From Lachancea dasiensis (taxonomy: Eukaryota; Ascomycota; Saccharomycetes; Saccharomycetales; Saccharomycetaceae): a DNA stretch of 64,000 nt. Each line of letters opens with the position of its first letter. Position 1 is the first letter of the stretch. Position numbers and translations under genes: made by a program. The DNA is taken from the NCBI GenBank assembly GCA_900074725.1, contig LT598461.1, positions 62,001 through 126,000 on the forward strand, in the 5' to 3' direction. Below, piece by piece: positions 19,616 through 27,791 of the stretch. Under the pieces are notes generated by a model. It was not told the origin of the DNA. It searched no databases and was given only the letters and a program-made list of their open reading frames with translations.

Positions 19616-20442
19616 CCAACTGCTCTGGCTGATTTTGTTGCAAGGGCATTAGGGAAGATCATCTAGTTTTATTGAGAAACAGTTAATTTCGAACTGGGGA
19701 AACAATTAGTCAAACGGCTCGGAGACTGACTAGAGAAACAACTGAATGGCACGGTCATAATTGGCGAAGTCACGAAATAACTATACTGCGTTGAACTGAG
19801 GTTTTGAAGCATCTGTTTGATCAACTCGACACGCATATCAAGAGGTCCATTAGCGTAGGTACTTTATCGTGAAATGCAGTGACTAATTGGCGGAGCTATC
19901 TGCCGCGTGTACACGGTCAGCTCTGAGTGATAAGGGCCGTGCATCGATGAAACCATGAAACAGCGTTCATCTTGCAAATAAGAGTGAATATAGGCTTGAG
20001 TACAAATGAGTTGGCTAAACGGGCTAGGTACATGAACAAAAAACAAACTGCAATTACAAGTGAAAAAAAAAAAAAAGGATTAGGTTGACGCAGATGGGTG
20101 CGATGGAATTATAGGCTTTCCCAGGTACGTCAGGTATTGATGAGACTCGCCTGGTTGGATTTGAACTGGTTTAAAATCCGGCTATGGCGTGGTCCACAAA
20201 AAAAAATAATATTTTGGGATGAAACTGATTTAAACGCTCTGATAATGATTTTAGAATCTATGCTCTCCATTGTTTCGTCCTGCTTAGCAGGAGAACATAG
20301 AAATTGGAGCCATGACCATGCAGCTATGGTACAGATAAGGATCTCGGTCGGCTTGGGTACAATTTTTTTAATTTTTTTGGGGCTTTTTCTCAAAGGGTTT
20401 GGGTAGGAGGGTCTCGCGCTGACTATGGTAGGTCAATGCTGG
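19616..20442. other. Intergenic: ATG22 promoter and SRO9 3' region
   Basis: 827 bp without a supported gene. It contains an A-run at 20063-20076 and T-runs near 20362-20378, and on the minus strand a GTTCAAATC word near 20155-20165 that fits the Pol III B-box consensus. No cloverleaf can be drawn around it. Confidence 0.4.
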
Positions 20443-21912
20443 TTAGTTGGTTTCAACATTTCCTTGTACTTCCGGTTCGGCATGATAGGGTTCATTATGC
20501 TGGGACTCAGGTACAGCTGGAGTAGGGTCAAATACCGGTGGTTCGATACGGAAACAATCCAAGTCGCTCTCGACCAAAATCCTTTGATTGGAAGTTGCGC
20601 AAGGCTCTTCTTGCTCACCTTCTTCTGCTTTTCCTTCTTGCGAAACCCACTGCTGCCAGCTTTTAGACCGCACTAAATAATTGTCGAGCTTGTTTTCAGA
20701 TAAGTCCTGTTCACCACGCTGGGCGACGTTCACGGTTGCATGCTCGTTGGCAACAATTTCTCTCAAAGCACCCAAGATTAAGGTCTGGTCGCCGCCGAAG
20801 GACATGTTGACAATACGGTAAAACTTGGCGATGAGAGCGAGGGATGCAAATCCTTGCTGGTCGAATTGAGAGCGTAGGTAATCGTCTTTCGCTAAATTTT
20901 CAGCACTGAAATAGTATTCAATTTGCCTGGCAATGTTGTTAACAGCGACAAATGGGTGTGGTGGTTGCGAAAGATACATGTCATTGGGAGCATTTCTGTG
21001 ATTGAATTTGGGACGGTAACCAAGGTTATGAGCGCGATTGGAAGGATGTTGGCGAAATGGACCATATGAGTGCCTGGATGGATAATGTGGATGTGACTGC
21101 GACGGCCTGAAAGAGCCGTGGCCGTCTGTTTGATTCCCCTGGTGAAACCTTCTTCTAGGAAGGCCGTTACTTTGGCCGTGTGGATGAGGTCTTCTGTGGA
21201 ACCCGCTCTTAGGCTGATGTGGTTGAGACTGGAAAGCCTCCTTGGTGGTTTCACCTTCATTGTTGGATCGCGATGGCTCAGTGGCGTTTTGGCCAGGGGT
21301 CGTCTCGTCCGCGGCCGCACCAGAGCCCGAATGAGACCCAGCCGCTTCAGAACCGGAATCGGTGTTGTCCGCAGCCACGGCTGGGGTGATCTTTCCGCCC
21401 GCTACGTCCTCAGTAGAAATGTCTTTGTCCGCGGTTTCCGGCTTTTCACTGGTACCCACTTTCTTGGGCCTGGAAGTGGCAGAACCGCCACTGCTGTTGA
21501 TTTGTGAAGCATTGCCTCTGCGGGTCTTCTTGCCGGACTGTGGTTTCCTGGGCCCAGAGCTTCCGCTGCCATTGCTGCTACCACTATTGCTGTTTCCGTT
21601 GTTTCCAAATCGCTTGGGACCTGAAACCACAATCGAGGCCTTCATGGGAACCCATTTTTCCTTGCCGGTCGATTTTATCGCCGGCCCTTGCATGCTAGTC
21701 TTTTCCCGTCTCTCCAACTGCCCGACAGCTTCTTGAGCCGACGGCCATTTACCTGACGCTGGAGCTGAGCCCACAGCGCCCAAAGATTTCCAAGGCGAAG
21801 TCGTGGGCACTGGCGCCGGCGACAAAACGGGTTGTTGGGGCTTGGTCTCCTCTTCCACCGAAGGGGTAGCCGCAGATTCAGAAATAATAGGTGTTTTAGC
21901 AGGTGAGGACAT
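20443..21912 (-). CDS. SRO9: La-motif RNA-binding protein (Sro9/Slf1 orthologue)
   Basis: 489 residues. The La motif is at about residues 322-400 (IARQIEYYFSAENLAKDDYL, then FASLALIAKFYRI). The N-terminal two thirds are low in complexity, rich in Ser, Gly, Gln, Arg and His. Sro9 and Slf1 associate with translating ribosomes and mRNAs; Slf1 is linked to copper and oxidative stress. S. cerevisiae SRO9 (YCL037C) and SLF1 (YDR515W) are duplicates of this ancestor. The promoter carries PAC-type motifs, in keeping with co-regulation with ribosome synthesis. Confidence 0.92.
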   Translation of the reverse strand: MSSPAKTPIISESAATPSVEEETKPQQPVLSPAPVPTTSPWKSLGAVGSAPASGKWPSAQEAVGQLERREKTSMQGPAIKSTGKEKWVPMKASIVVSGPKRFGNNGNSNSGSSNGSGSSGPRKPQSGKKTRRGNASQINSSGGSATSRPKKVGTSEKPETADKDISTEDVAGGKITPAVAADNTDSGSEAAGSHSGSGAAADETTPGQNATEPSRSNNEGETTKEAFQSQPHQPKSGFHRRPHPHGQSNGLPRRRFHQGNQTDGHGSFRPSQSHPHYPSRHSYGPFRQHPSNRAHNLGYRPKFNHRNAPNDMYLSQPPHPFVAVNNIARQIEYYFSAENLAKDDYLRSQFDQQGFASLALIAKFYRIVNMSFGGDQTLILGALREIVANEHATVNVAQRGEQDLSENKLDNYLVRSKSWQQWVSQEGKAEEGEQEEPCATSNQRILVESDLDCFRIEPPVFDPTPAVPESQHNEPYHAEPEVQGNVETN

Positions 21913-22509
21913 TGTGTGCGCTTATTGATTTAAGAAGTTGCCAAGCGAATATGCGATGAGCTGGTGGGCGAGTCAGTGAAATCCAATCAAAAAGCACAAA
22001 TCTCGTATTCCTTCGAGAGCTTTTGAATCTTACTGGAGCTGTTATTCGCGAATAATAACAACAATACTACCAATTGCTGGCTCTTGTAGTGTTGAACTTC
22101 TTTACTTGCTCTAAGCTCATCGCTTGAAAGTGATCGTCCAAAATTTTTTTCCAAATTTTTTTTCAACTTGGCGTGTGTTCTGTCGTTGTCGTCTAAATGA
22201 TGATTGAAATCATCTGCGATGAGCTTGCTAGCGGATTGAATTTATGGATTGGAATGAAGAATAAGAGAAGCTGGAAGCCAAGTAACAGTGAAGAGCCGAG
22301 TTTAACTTTGAGAGTAGACAGTTTAAGTTAGGAAAGGACTGAAATACGCTTGAATAACAGCAGGGTCTCATTTAGTTAAGGTTTGATCCGCAATAGGGCT
22401 ATTGGCTAGTTTTGTGGGCGATCTCGGCATATAAGATCGACAAACTAGATAGAGGTCGTTTCTGGTTTCAGGCGTTAGCTAGCACAAAGAAAGGCACAGC
22501 TAACTGTTG
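21913..22509. promoter_or_regulatory. SRO9/GFD2 divergent promoter with three PAC motifs and RRPE-like tracts
   Basis: Three exact GCGATGAGCT words (PAC) are at 21953-21962, 22114-22123 (reverse) and 22216-22225. AAAATTTTT-type tracts resembling RRPE lie at about 22140-22165. PAC and RRPE bind Dot6/Tod6 and Stb3 and mark ribosome-biogenesis genes in S. cerevisiae. The PAC copy at 21953 lies 41 bp from the SRO9 start. Confidence 0.55.
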
Positions 22510-23889
22510 ATGCACCGTGGCTGGAAGCATTGTAGTTCCGCCAAACGACTCAAATTAGATCTAAACCAGTGCAAGCAGCAGATGAACTATCACCAAAACG
22601 GCAAGCGAAGCCACACCCAAGAGGCGGGGGGCATCTATGTGCGGGGAAACACAGTTCCCCGCGGGCCTGGCGGTGTCAGTGCCTACTTCCGGGCGGCGGC
22701 CATGGTGGCCAACGATAGTGGGAACTCCAAAGCCCGGATGCTAGAGAACCCGCATTTTCGGGAAGTTGCGTCGGTCTCTTACATGCCACATCCAGCCAGG
22801 ACGGCGTATATCGAATCCTACTTGCAAGCCATCGAGGCCTCGTATGTAGAGCAGAACATGCGGTCCAATGCTGAGCTGGAAAACAAGCTGGATGCTTTCA
22901 AAGCCCGGATACAGGCGCCTTCTGCGGATTCAGGAGAGTCGCAGGAGGCCGCAGAGAGTAAATTGGAAAAGGTGCTGCGGAAAATATCCAGCGATCACAC
23001 GCCGAAGATAAGTGCGCTTCCTAAAACCTCGCACTTTGCTTACCTCAGAGATGCCATCCGCTCGCTTGGCGGCCAAAAAACGATATGCTTGTGTGTGGAC
23101 GTCGAGGCATTTGAGCGCAACACCAACGTGGTGACAGAGATCGGGATTTCCATCTACGATCCACGCGAAAGCTTGTTCTCGACGGTTCCCAAGTTCAGGA
23201 CCTACCATTTGATAGTTAGCGAGTCGCTGAAGCTGCGCAACGGGCGGTTTGTATGCGATTTGAAAGACTGTTTTTTGCTGGGCGAGAGCCTGGTGATGTC
23301 GTTGAACAACTGTGTCAAATTCATCCAAACACTAATAAACTACTACATGATCCCGCAAACCGCTGCAGAGCTCACCTGGGAGCGCGCATTTGTCGGCCAC
23401 AATGTGAAGGGGGATTTGAAGTGGCTCTCTAGTATCGGCGTGAACATACCGAAAGACGTCGACTATAATGCGGACCAACTACAGAACCCGAACCGCATAC
23501 AGGTGCTGGACACGGAGCGTTTATTCAAAAGTCTCTACGGCAGCAAGGGATCGAACCTAGGGAAGATCTTGCGTCTGTTCGAGGTCCCGCACGCCTTTTT
23601 GCACAACGCGGGAAACGATGCTTATTTCACATTGAAGCTACTGCTCCACATGTGCGATATACACTACCGGAAGCAGTTGCACATGGACGATTTTTACGCG
23701 ATAGCGCACAGGATAGACACCTGGAACAAGCGGGACTCCGCAGAAGCCAAAATATTGCCTTTGTCGTATGTCAAGGCAGCCGTCGAGTTCACGGACAGCA
23801 CCGTGAAGCGCAAGACCGTGCACCAAACGGAGTTTGGGGGCTGCTTGTGGGTGGACGATCCCATCGCCGCCATTACCAAGGATGAATAG
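22510..23889 (+). CDS. GFD2: GFD2/YDR514C-family protein with RNase H-like (DEDDh) exonuclease fold
   Basis: 459 residues from the ATG at 22510. The N-terminal ~165 residues are variable. From about residue 190 the protein has an RNase H-like nuclease fold: CLCVDVEAFE supplies the D-x-E pair (residues 197 and 199), HNVKGDLKWL an Asp (about 302), and HNAGNDAYFTL a His and Asp (about 365 and 370). These match the four acidic residues plus His of DEDDh exonucleases, so the site looks intact. S. cerevisiae GFD2 (YCL036W) is a multicopy suppressor of an mRNA-export mutant and YDR514C is its duplicate; the biochemical activity is not well established. Position between SRO9 and GRX fits both. Confidence 0.85.
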   Translation: MHRGWKHCSSAKRLKLDLNQCKQQMNYHQNGKRSHTQEAGGIYVRGNTVPRGPGGVSAYFRAAAMVANDSGNSKARMLENPHFREVASVSYMPHPARTAYIESYLQAIEASYVEQNMRSNAELENKLDAFKARIQAPSADSGESQEAAESKLEKVLRKISSDHTPKISALPKTSHFAYLRDAIRSLGGQKTICLCVDVEAFERNTNVVTEIGISIYDPRESLFSTVPKFRTYHLIVSESLKLRNGRFVCDLKDCFLLGESLVMSLNNCVKFIQTLINYYMIPQTAAELTWERAFVGHNVKGDLKWLSSIGVNIPKDVDYNADQLQNPNRIQVLDTERLFKSLYGSKGSNLGKILRLFEVPHAFLHNAGNDAYFTLKLLLHMCDIHYRKQLHMDDFYAIAHRIDTWNKRDSAEAKILPLSYVKAAVEFTDSTVKRKTVHQTEFGGCLWVDDPIAAITKDE

Positions 23890-24000
23890 AGCGGGGGATA
23901 AAACCGGGCAAGAAGCGTGCAAGACGGAGAATGTCTACGATGCCAGCTGCCGAGCGACAGTGGTTAGGAGGCAGAAAGCGCGGCTACGGCGTTAGCCTAA

Positions 24001-24112
24001 GTGAGTGGAGCGCACGTGAGCATAGACGAAGGGAGTACAGACGAAGTGAGTATACTTTAAGCGAGAGTACTTTCAGTGAGTATAGCTCAAGTGAGTATAC
24101 CTCAGGTGAGCA
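24001..24112. repeat. 15-bp tandem repeat array, about 7.5 copies
   Basis: Units start at 24001, 24016, 24031, 24046, 24061, 24076, 24091 and 24106, all variants of GTGAGTATA followed by a more variable six bases ending in AA or AG. In one frame they would encode a repeating Ser-Glu-Tyr pentapeptide. The array begins 112 bp after the stop codon of GFD2. Confidence 0.85.
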
Positions 24113-24192
24113 GCATGGCCTATTCCGTAGTGTGTGTACATTATCTAAGACAAACCTTACCATACCCCAATCACGTGACGCTCAAAACCTGC

Positions 24193-24220
24193 CTCGTGAC
24201 TTCAAAATCAAAGTCACGAG
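24193..24220. repeat. Inverted repeat, 10-bp perfect arms, 8-bp spacer
   Basis: CTCGTGACTT at 24193-24202 is the exact complement of AAGTCACGAG at 24211-24220. Each arm holds CGTGAC or GTCACG, and further copies of these words flank it (TCACGTGAC near 24171 and GTCACG near 24225). Confidence 0.8.
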
Positions 24221-24826
24221 TGAGGTCACGGGTGCAGACGAGTACCGACGGACATCCGAGTACATCTCTCTCAGCGACCTCATCTCACGTGCACAGCACG
24301 TGCACACTCGCGTCCAGCCCGCGACGTTGCGAGCCTTTTCGCGTTTCCAGGGGTACAGCTCCAAGATTTACCGTGCATTATGCGGCCACATGCGCCCTCA
24401 TGCAGCCGTTTTGGGTACTTGCACACAATCGACGCGTCTGGAATGGCTGGCACCCGGCGAAGAGGACCAGCCTCCCGCAAAGGCCAGCAGTGGTGCATGC
24501 ATATGGATACATACTGCTGCGTCAATATACACAAAAGTAAACAAGGAGGTGCAGCCATCGCCCAATTGGCCCACGCGCTTCTGATTCTAACACCAAACCA
24601 GCGACAGCAGCCGTGGATGATATCCGTTTTGGGATGGCACTTCCCGTTTAGGAATAGTTTGCTCGTGTCTGTGGGCTTGTTGGAGATAAGCAGAGATTTT
24701 CAGTGGCGGGCCGCCCAGGACTATAAAAGTAGACAAGGAAAGCTCGAGTTTTAGGCTGTTAGCGTACCACTTTCGCCTCCTTTTTGTTTTTAAAGACAGT
24801 ACCGATTAGCGCTAACTCAAGAAGCA

Positions 24827-26437
24827 ATGGTCTCTTACAAACTTGCCCTAGGTCTTTTGGCCTCCAGTGCTTTGGCTAAGGCCGCCCAAACTTTCCACGT
24901 CAGCGTCAGCTACGAATCTGAATTGGATGTTTCGTACTACTTCCGTGAAGGCAACGATCTAATCTCTATCTCTGGTAGCAACGATGGGTTCGACCTCACT
25001 GTCAACTCCGACTCAGATGTCTGCGACATCTTGAAGTCTGGTATGGTTGTCTACAAGGCCGACGACGACGAAGCCGTTTTGGTCAGCTGGAACCAATACC
25101 ACGTGTTCCACTTGCTCAACTCCGACGGCCAAGAGATCACCTACGGCTCCACCGATGCCCAAACCTCGTGTGACACTGGCTCTTCCAGCAGCGCTGTCTC
25201 CAGCGGTGCTTCCTCCACTGCTGTCTCCAGCACTGTCACCGACTCTTTCTCTGCCACTGTTGGTGCCTCTGCCACTGGCTCTTCTGGTGTGTCTTCCGGT
25301 GTGTCTTCTTCCACCACTGGCTCTTCTGGTGTCTCCTCTGGTATCTCTTCCACCACTGGCTCTTCCGTCTCTTCCGGTGCTGTCTCTGGTTCCTCTTCTG
25401 TCCCAATGACCTCTTCTGTCGTCACCACCACTATCAGCGGTACCGTCACTTCCTACACCACCACCTGCCCATTGTCCTCCACCTCTGCTGCTGCCACTGA
25501 CTCTTACACTTCTTCTGTTGTTACTGTCACCGAAAGCGGCACTGTCACCTCGTACACCACTTACTGTCCAATCTCGACTATCCCAACTTCCGTTGTCACT
25601 GCTACTGAAAACGGTCCTTCTTCTCAAACCTCTGTGGTTACCACCACTATCAACGGTGAGGAGACTATCTACACCACCGTCTGCCCATTGACCGAGACCA
25701 CTGGTGCCGCCACCACTTCTGCTGAGGCCACCTACTCTCCAATCACCACCGTTTCCACTGTTGTTAACCCAACCACCGTTGTTGAAACCATCACTTCTTG
25801 CAAGGACAACGCCTGCTCCACCCACGAAACCTCCAAGGTTAGCCAAGTCACCACTGTTGTTTCGACCACCGTGACTGCTGCTCCAACCACCGAGGCCACC
25901 ACTGAAGCCACTGCTGCCCCAACCACCGAGGCCACCACTGAAACCTCTGCTGCTCCAGCTGGCACTGAAACCACTGAAGCTGCCGCTACCGGTACCGAAA
26001 CTACCGCTGCTCCAGCTGGTACCGAAACCACTGAGGCCACCTCCGCCCCAGCTGGTACTGAGGCCACTACTGCCGCCACTGAGACTACCGCTGCCCCAGC
26101 TGGTACCGAAACCACTGAGGCTGCTACTACTACCGCTACCGGTACCGAAACTACCGCTGCTCCAGCTGGCACTGAAACCACTGAGGCTGCCACTACTGCC
26201 GCTACCGGTACCGAAACTACCGCTGCTCCAGCTGGCACTGAAACCTCTGAGGCTGCTGCCACCACCGCCACCACTGGTACCGAAGGTGCTGCTGCCACTG
26301 AAACTGCTGCCGGCTCCACTTCCGCCTCTGGTGTCCCATCTTCTGTCACCGTCAGTGAATACACTGGTGCTGGTGCCATTTTGGGATCTAACGGTGTTTT
26401 CGTTGCCATCGCTGCCGTCCTTGCCTCTTTGTTGTAA
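24827..26437 (+). CDS. GPI-anchored Ser/Thr-rich cell-wall mannoprotein with Ccw12-like modules
   Basis: 536 residues. A signal peptide (MVSYKLALGLLASSALAKA) is followed by a compact ~95-residue domain with two cysteines, then a heavily O-glycosylatable Ser/Thr region. Three modules of the type VVTTTISGTVTSYTTTCPLS occur between about residues 190 and 290, then one ITSC-KDNACS module near 320; the same two module types occur once each in S. cerevisiae Ccw12. Ala-Pro-Ala-Gly-Thr-Glu-Thr-Thr repeats fill residues 350-490. The last ~20 residues are hydrophobic, fitting a GPI signal. Third positions favour C, as in highly expressed genes. I know no counterpart at this place in S. cerevisiae; the N-terminal domain was not recognised. 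Confidence 0.85.
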   Translation: MVSYKLALGLLASSALAKAAQTFHVSVSYESELDVSYYFREGNDLISISGSNDGFDLTVNSDSDVCDILKSGMVVYKADDDEAVLVSWNQYHVFHLLNSDGQEITYGSTDAQTSCDTGSSSSAVSSGASSTAVSSTVTDSFSATVGASATGSSGVSSGVSSSTTGSSGVSSGISSTTGSSVSSGAVSGSSSVPMTSSVVTTTISGTVTSYTTTCPLSSTSAAATDSYTSSVVTVTESGTVTSYTTYCPISTIPTSVVTATENGPSSQTSVVTTTINGEETIYTTVCPLTETTGAATTSAEATYSPITTVSTVVNPTTVVETITSCKDNACSTHETSKVSQVTTVVSTTVTAAPTTEATTEATAAPTTEATTETSAAPAGTETTEAAATGTETTAAPAGTETTEATSAPAGTEATTAATETTAAPAGTETTEAATTTATGTETTAAPAGTETTEAATTAATGTETTAAPAGTETSEAAATTATTGTEGAAATETAAGSTSASGVPSSVTVSEYTGAGAILGSNGVFVAIAAVLASLL

Positions 26438-26647
26438 GTCGGTTAGGTCGGTAATCTACGATACTTATCATATACCCTTTTAATCATATGTATTAAACAA
26501 GGACTCTAGTTTCTTGATCAGTTCGAACTTGCTCATCTCTGGTTAGCCTTGCTGAAACTGTTCTCGTCAACTTAATTTTCTGGTGATTACTTGTCATTGT
26601 TTTTCTCGGTCTAGACTTAATATTACACAGTATATTCAATAGTTAAT

Positions 26648-27061
26648 CTAGCCCAACACCTTCTTCAATAGAGGGTCTAGCTTGCCGCTGGATTCCAACG
26701 CCTGGATGTCACTGTTGCCGCCAATGTGGCTGCCGCCGATAAAGATGTTGGGGACGCTTCTTTGGCCGGTGATTTCCTGCAGGGCGTCTTGGATTTCACC
26801 ACCTTCCTTCATGGTGTCCAACTGCAGCAAAAAGACTTGCTCTTCGCTCAATTTCTTGTCCTCAAACAACAGCTTGATGGTAGCTTGGCAGTAAGGACAG
26901 TAGGTCTTGGACGCAACAAAGATCTTGTTGTCCTTGATGTAGCCTTGAACTTTCTGGACAGTTTCGGGAGAGGCCATTGCGCTAAAAGAACCAAAGAACC
27001 TACGAATAAAGTACACCGTGAATACTAAAGCGACAAATACAAAAGCGCTGGAGCTATTCAT
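26648..27061 (-). CDS. GRX2: Dithiol glutaredoxin (Grx1/Grx2 orthologue)
   Basis: The glutaredoxin fold carries the active site CPYC, the GSH-binding block TGQRSVPNIFIGG and GGNSDIQALESSG. It reduces disulfides and glutathionylated proteins with glutathione. Two in-frame ATGs are plausible: 27061, giving 137 residues with a hydrophobic then basic leader (FVFVALVFTVYFIRR), and 26977, giving a 109-residue cytosolic form. S. cerevisiae Grx2 makes mitochondrial and cytosolic forms from two such starts. A third ATG at 27109 lies only ~22 bp from the TATA box and is unlikely. S. cerevisiae GRX1 (YCL035C) and GRX2 (YDR513W) are duplicates of this ancestor. Confidence 0.92.
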   Translation of the reverse strand: MNSSSAFVFVALVFTVYFIRRFFGSFSAMASPETVQKVQGYIKDNKIFVASKTYCPYCQATIKLLFEDKKLSEEQVFLLQLDTMKEGGEIQDALQEITGQRSVPNIFIGGSHIGGNSDIQALESSGKLDPLLKKVLG

Positions 27062-27109
27062 AAAAACAAGTGAGAGAATATAACATATGTTATGGCACTC
27101 ACTGCCCAT

Positions 27110-27180
27110 CTATGGTTTATTTCCATAGTCCTTATATACCCAGTTCTCGGGTTAGGGGCGGGTAATTACTAAGAAAGTCA
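27110..27180 (-). promoter_or_regulatory. GRX promoter: TATA, STRE and Yap1 element
   Basis: Minus-strand order upstream of the start: TATATAAG (27131-27138), CCCCT stress response element (27154-27158) and TTAGTAA (27166-27172), a Yap1 recognition element. This set fits oxidative- and general-stress induction known for yeast glutaredoxins. Confidence 0.55.
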
Positions 27181-27791
27181 CAGAGGAGCAATTCTTCAAT
27201 CTTAGTCATGGTAGTGGGGCCGGCCGCTCAGAAGCAGATGGTAGCACGTTGTAGTTGGCCCATCTATAGAAAAAACGCCTCAAGAGTGAAGGGCAGTCTC
27301 AGCTCGAAAGATCCAACTTGCAATCTATAGTTGTTGATGGGTCGGTCCCGCCTATTACATTGAAGATGATTTCCTCTCGGCCAGAGCCGAGTCTCTCGAC
27401 TCCAAATGATGATATAAACTATGATCACGATGTACGGCTAATCACTACAAACGGAGAAACACGTGCAGAGCACCTGACCTTCATCCCTTCGCTTCAAAGG
27501 TTTATTGCGTTAAGGGCGAACAACCTCTTAAGATACACGAACTAGACCGGTATCTTCGAGAGGTGGCTAAGAAGCGGAAGAAGCGGAAGAAGCGAAAGAA
27601 GCGTTTATAACCCAGAGAGTGCAGCTCATACGCATTGGAAGACTTCTGCTGACTTTGCGTAAGGATTGGCATATCTGGTGGTGATCGCTCACAATTTGGC
27701 TGTCAGTCAGCATTGCAGCATCAAGCGTTCTTTGTAAAGGACCCGTTCGAACTCGTCGCTCTATTTTGAAGCACTTCCAACCGTCTGAAAA
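27181..27791. other. Intergenic: GRX distal promoter and LSB5 upstream region
   Basis: No supported gene. A purine-rich tandem repeat of four 9-bp units (AAGAAGCGG and close variants) lies at 27569-27604, about 190 bp before the LSB5 ATG. Nothing else was recognised. Confidence 0.5.
27569..27604. repeat. 9-bp tandem repeat, 4 copies
   Basis: Units AAGAAGCGG, AAGAAGCGG, AAGAAGCGA, AAGAAGCGT start at 27569, 27578, 27587 and 27596. All purine apart from one C (and a final T) on this strand. Confidence 0.85.

Larger units (their letters stand above)
23890..24826. promoter_or_regulatory. Long upstream region of the GPI mannoprotein gene
   Basis: 937 bp containing, in order, a 15-bp repeat array (24001-24112), E-boxes CACGTG at 24013, 24172, 24286 and 24297, a 10-bp-stem inverted repeat at 24193-24220, a CCGAGTACAT motif at 24256-24265, and a TATA box (TATAAAAG, 24722-24729) 98 bp before the ATG. 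An unusually rich regulatory spacer would suit a tightly controlled wall-protein gene; this is inference. Confidence 0.45.

Noticed and set aside
20150-20215. Possible tRNA on the minus strand around a B-box-like word
   Set aside because: The five bases on either side of TTCAAAT do not pair, and no acceptor or anticodon stem can be drawn.
25013-26409. Long antisense open frames in the mannoprotein gene
   Set aside because: Repetitive Ser/Thr codons leave the other strand free of stops; the products are monotonous Val/Ala or Gly/Arg repeats.
27062-27109. Most upstream ATG of the glutaredoxin
   Set aside because: It lies only about 22 bp from the TATA box, too near for usual yeast transcription starts.
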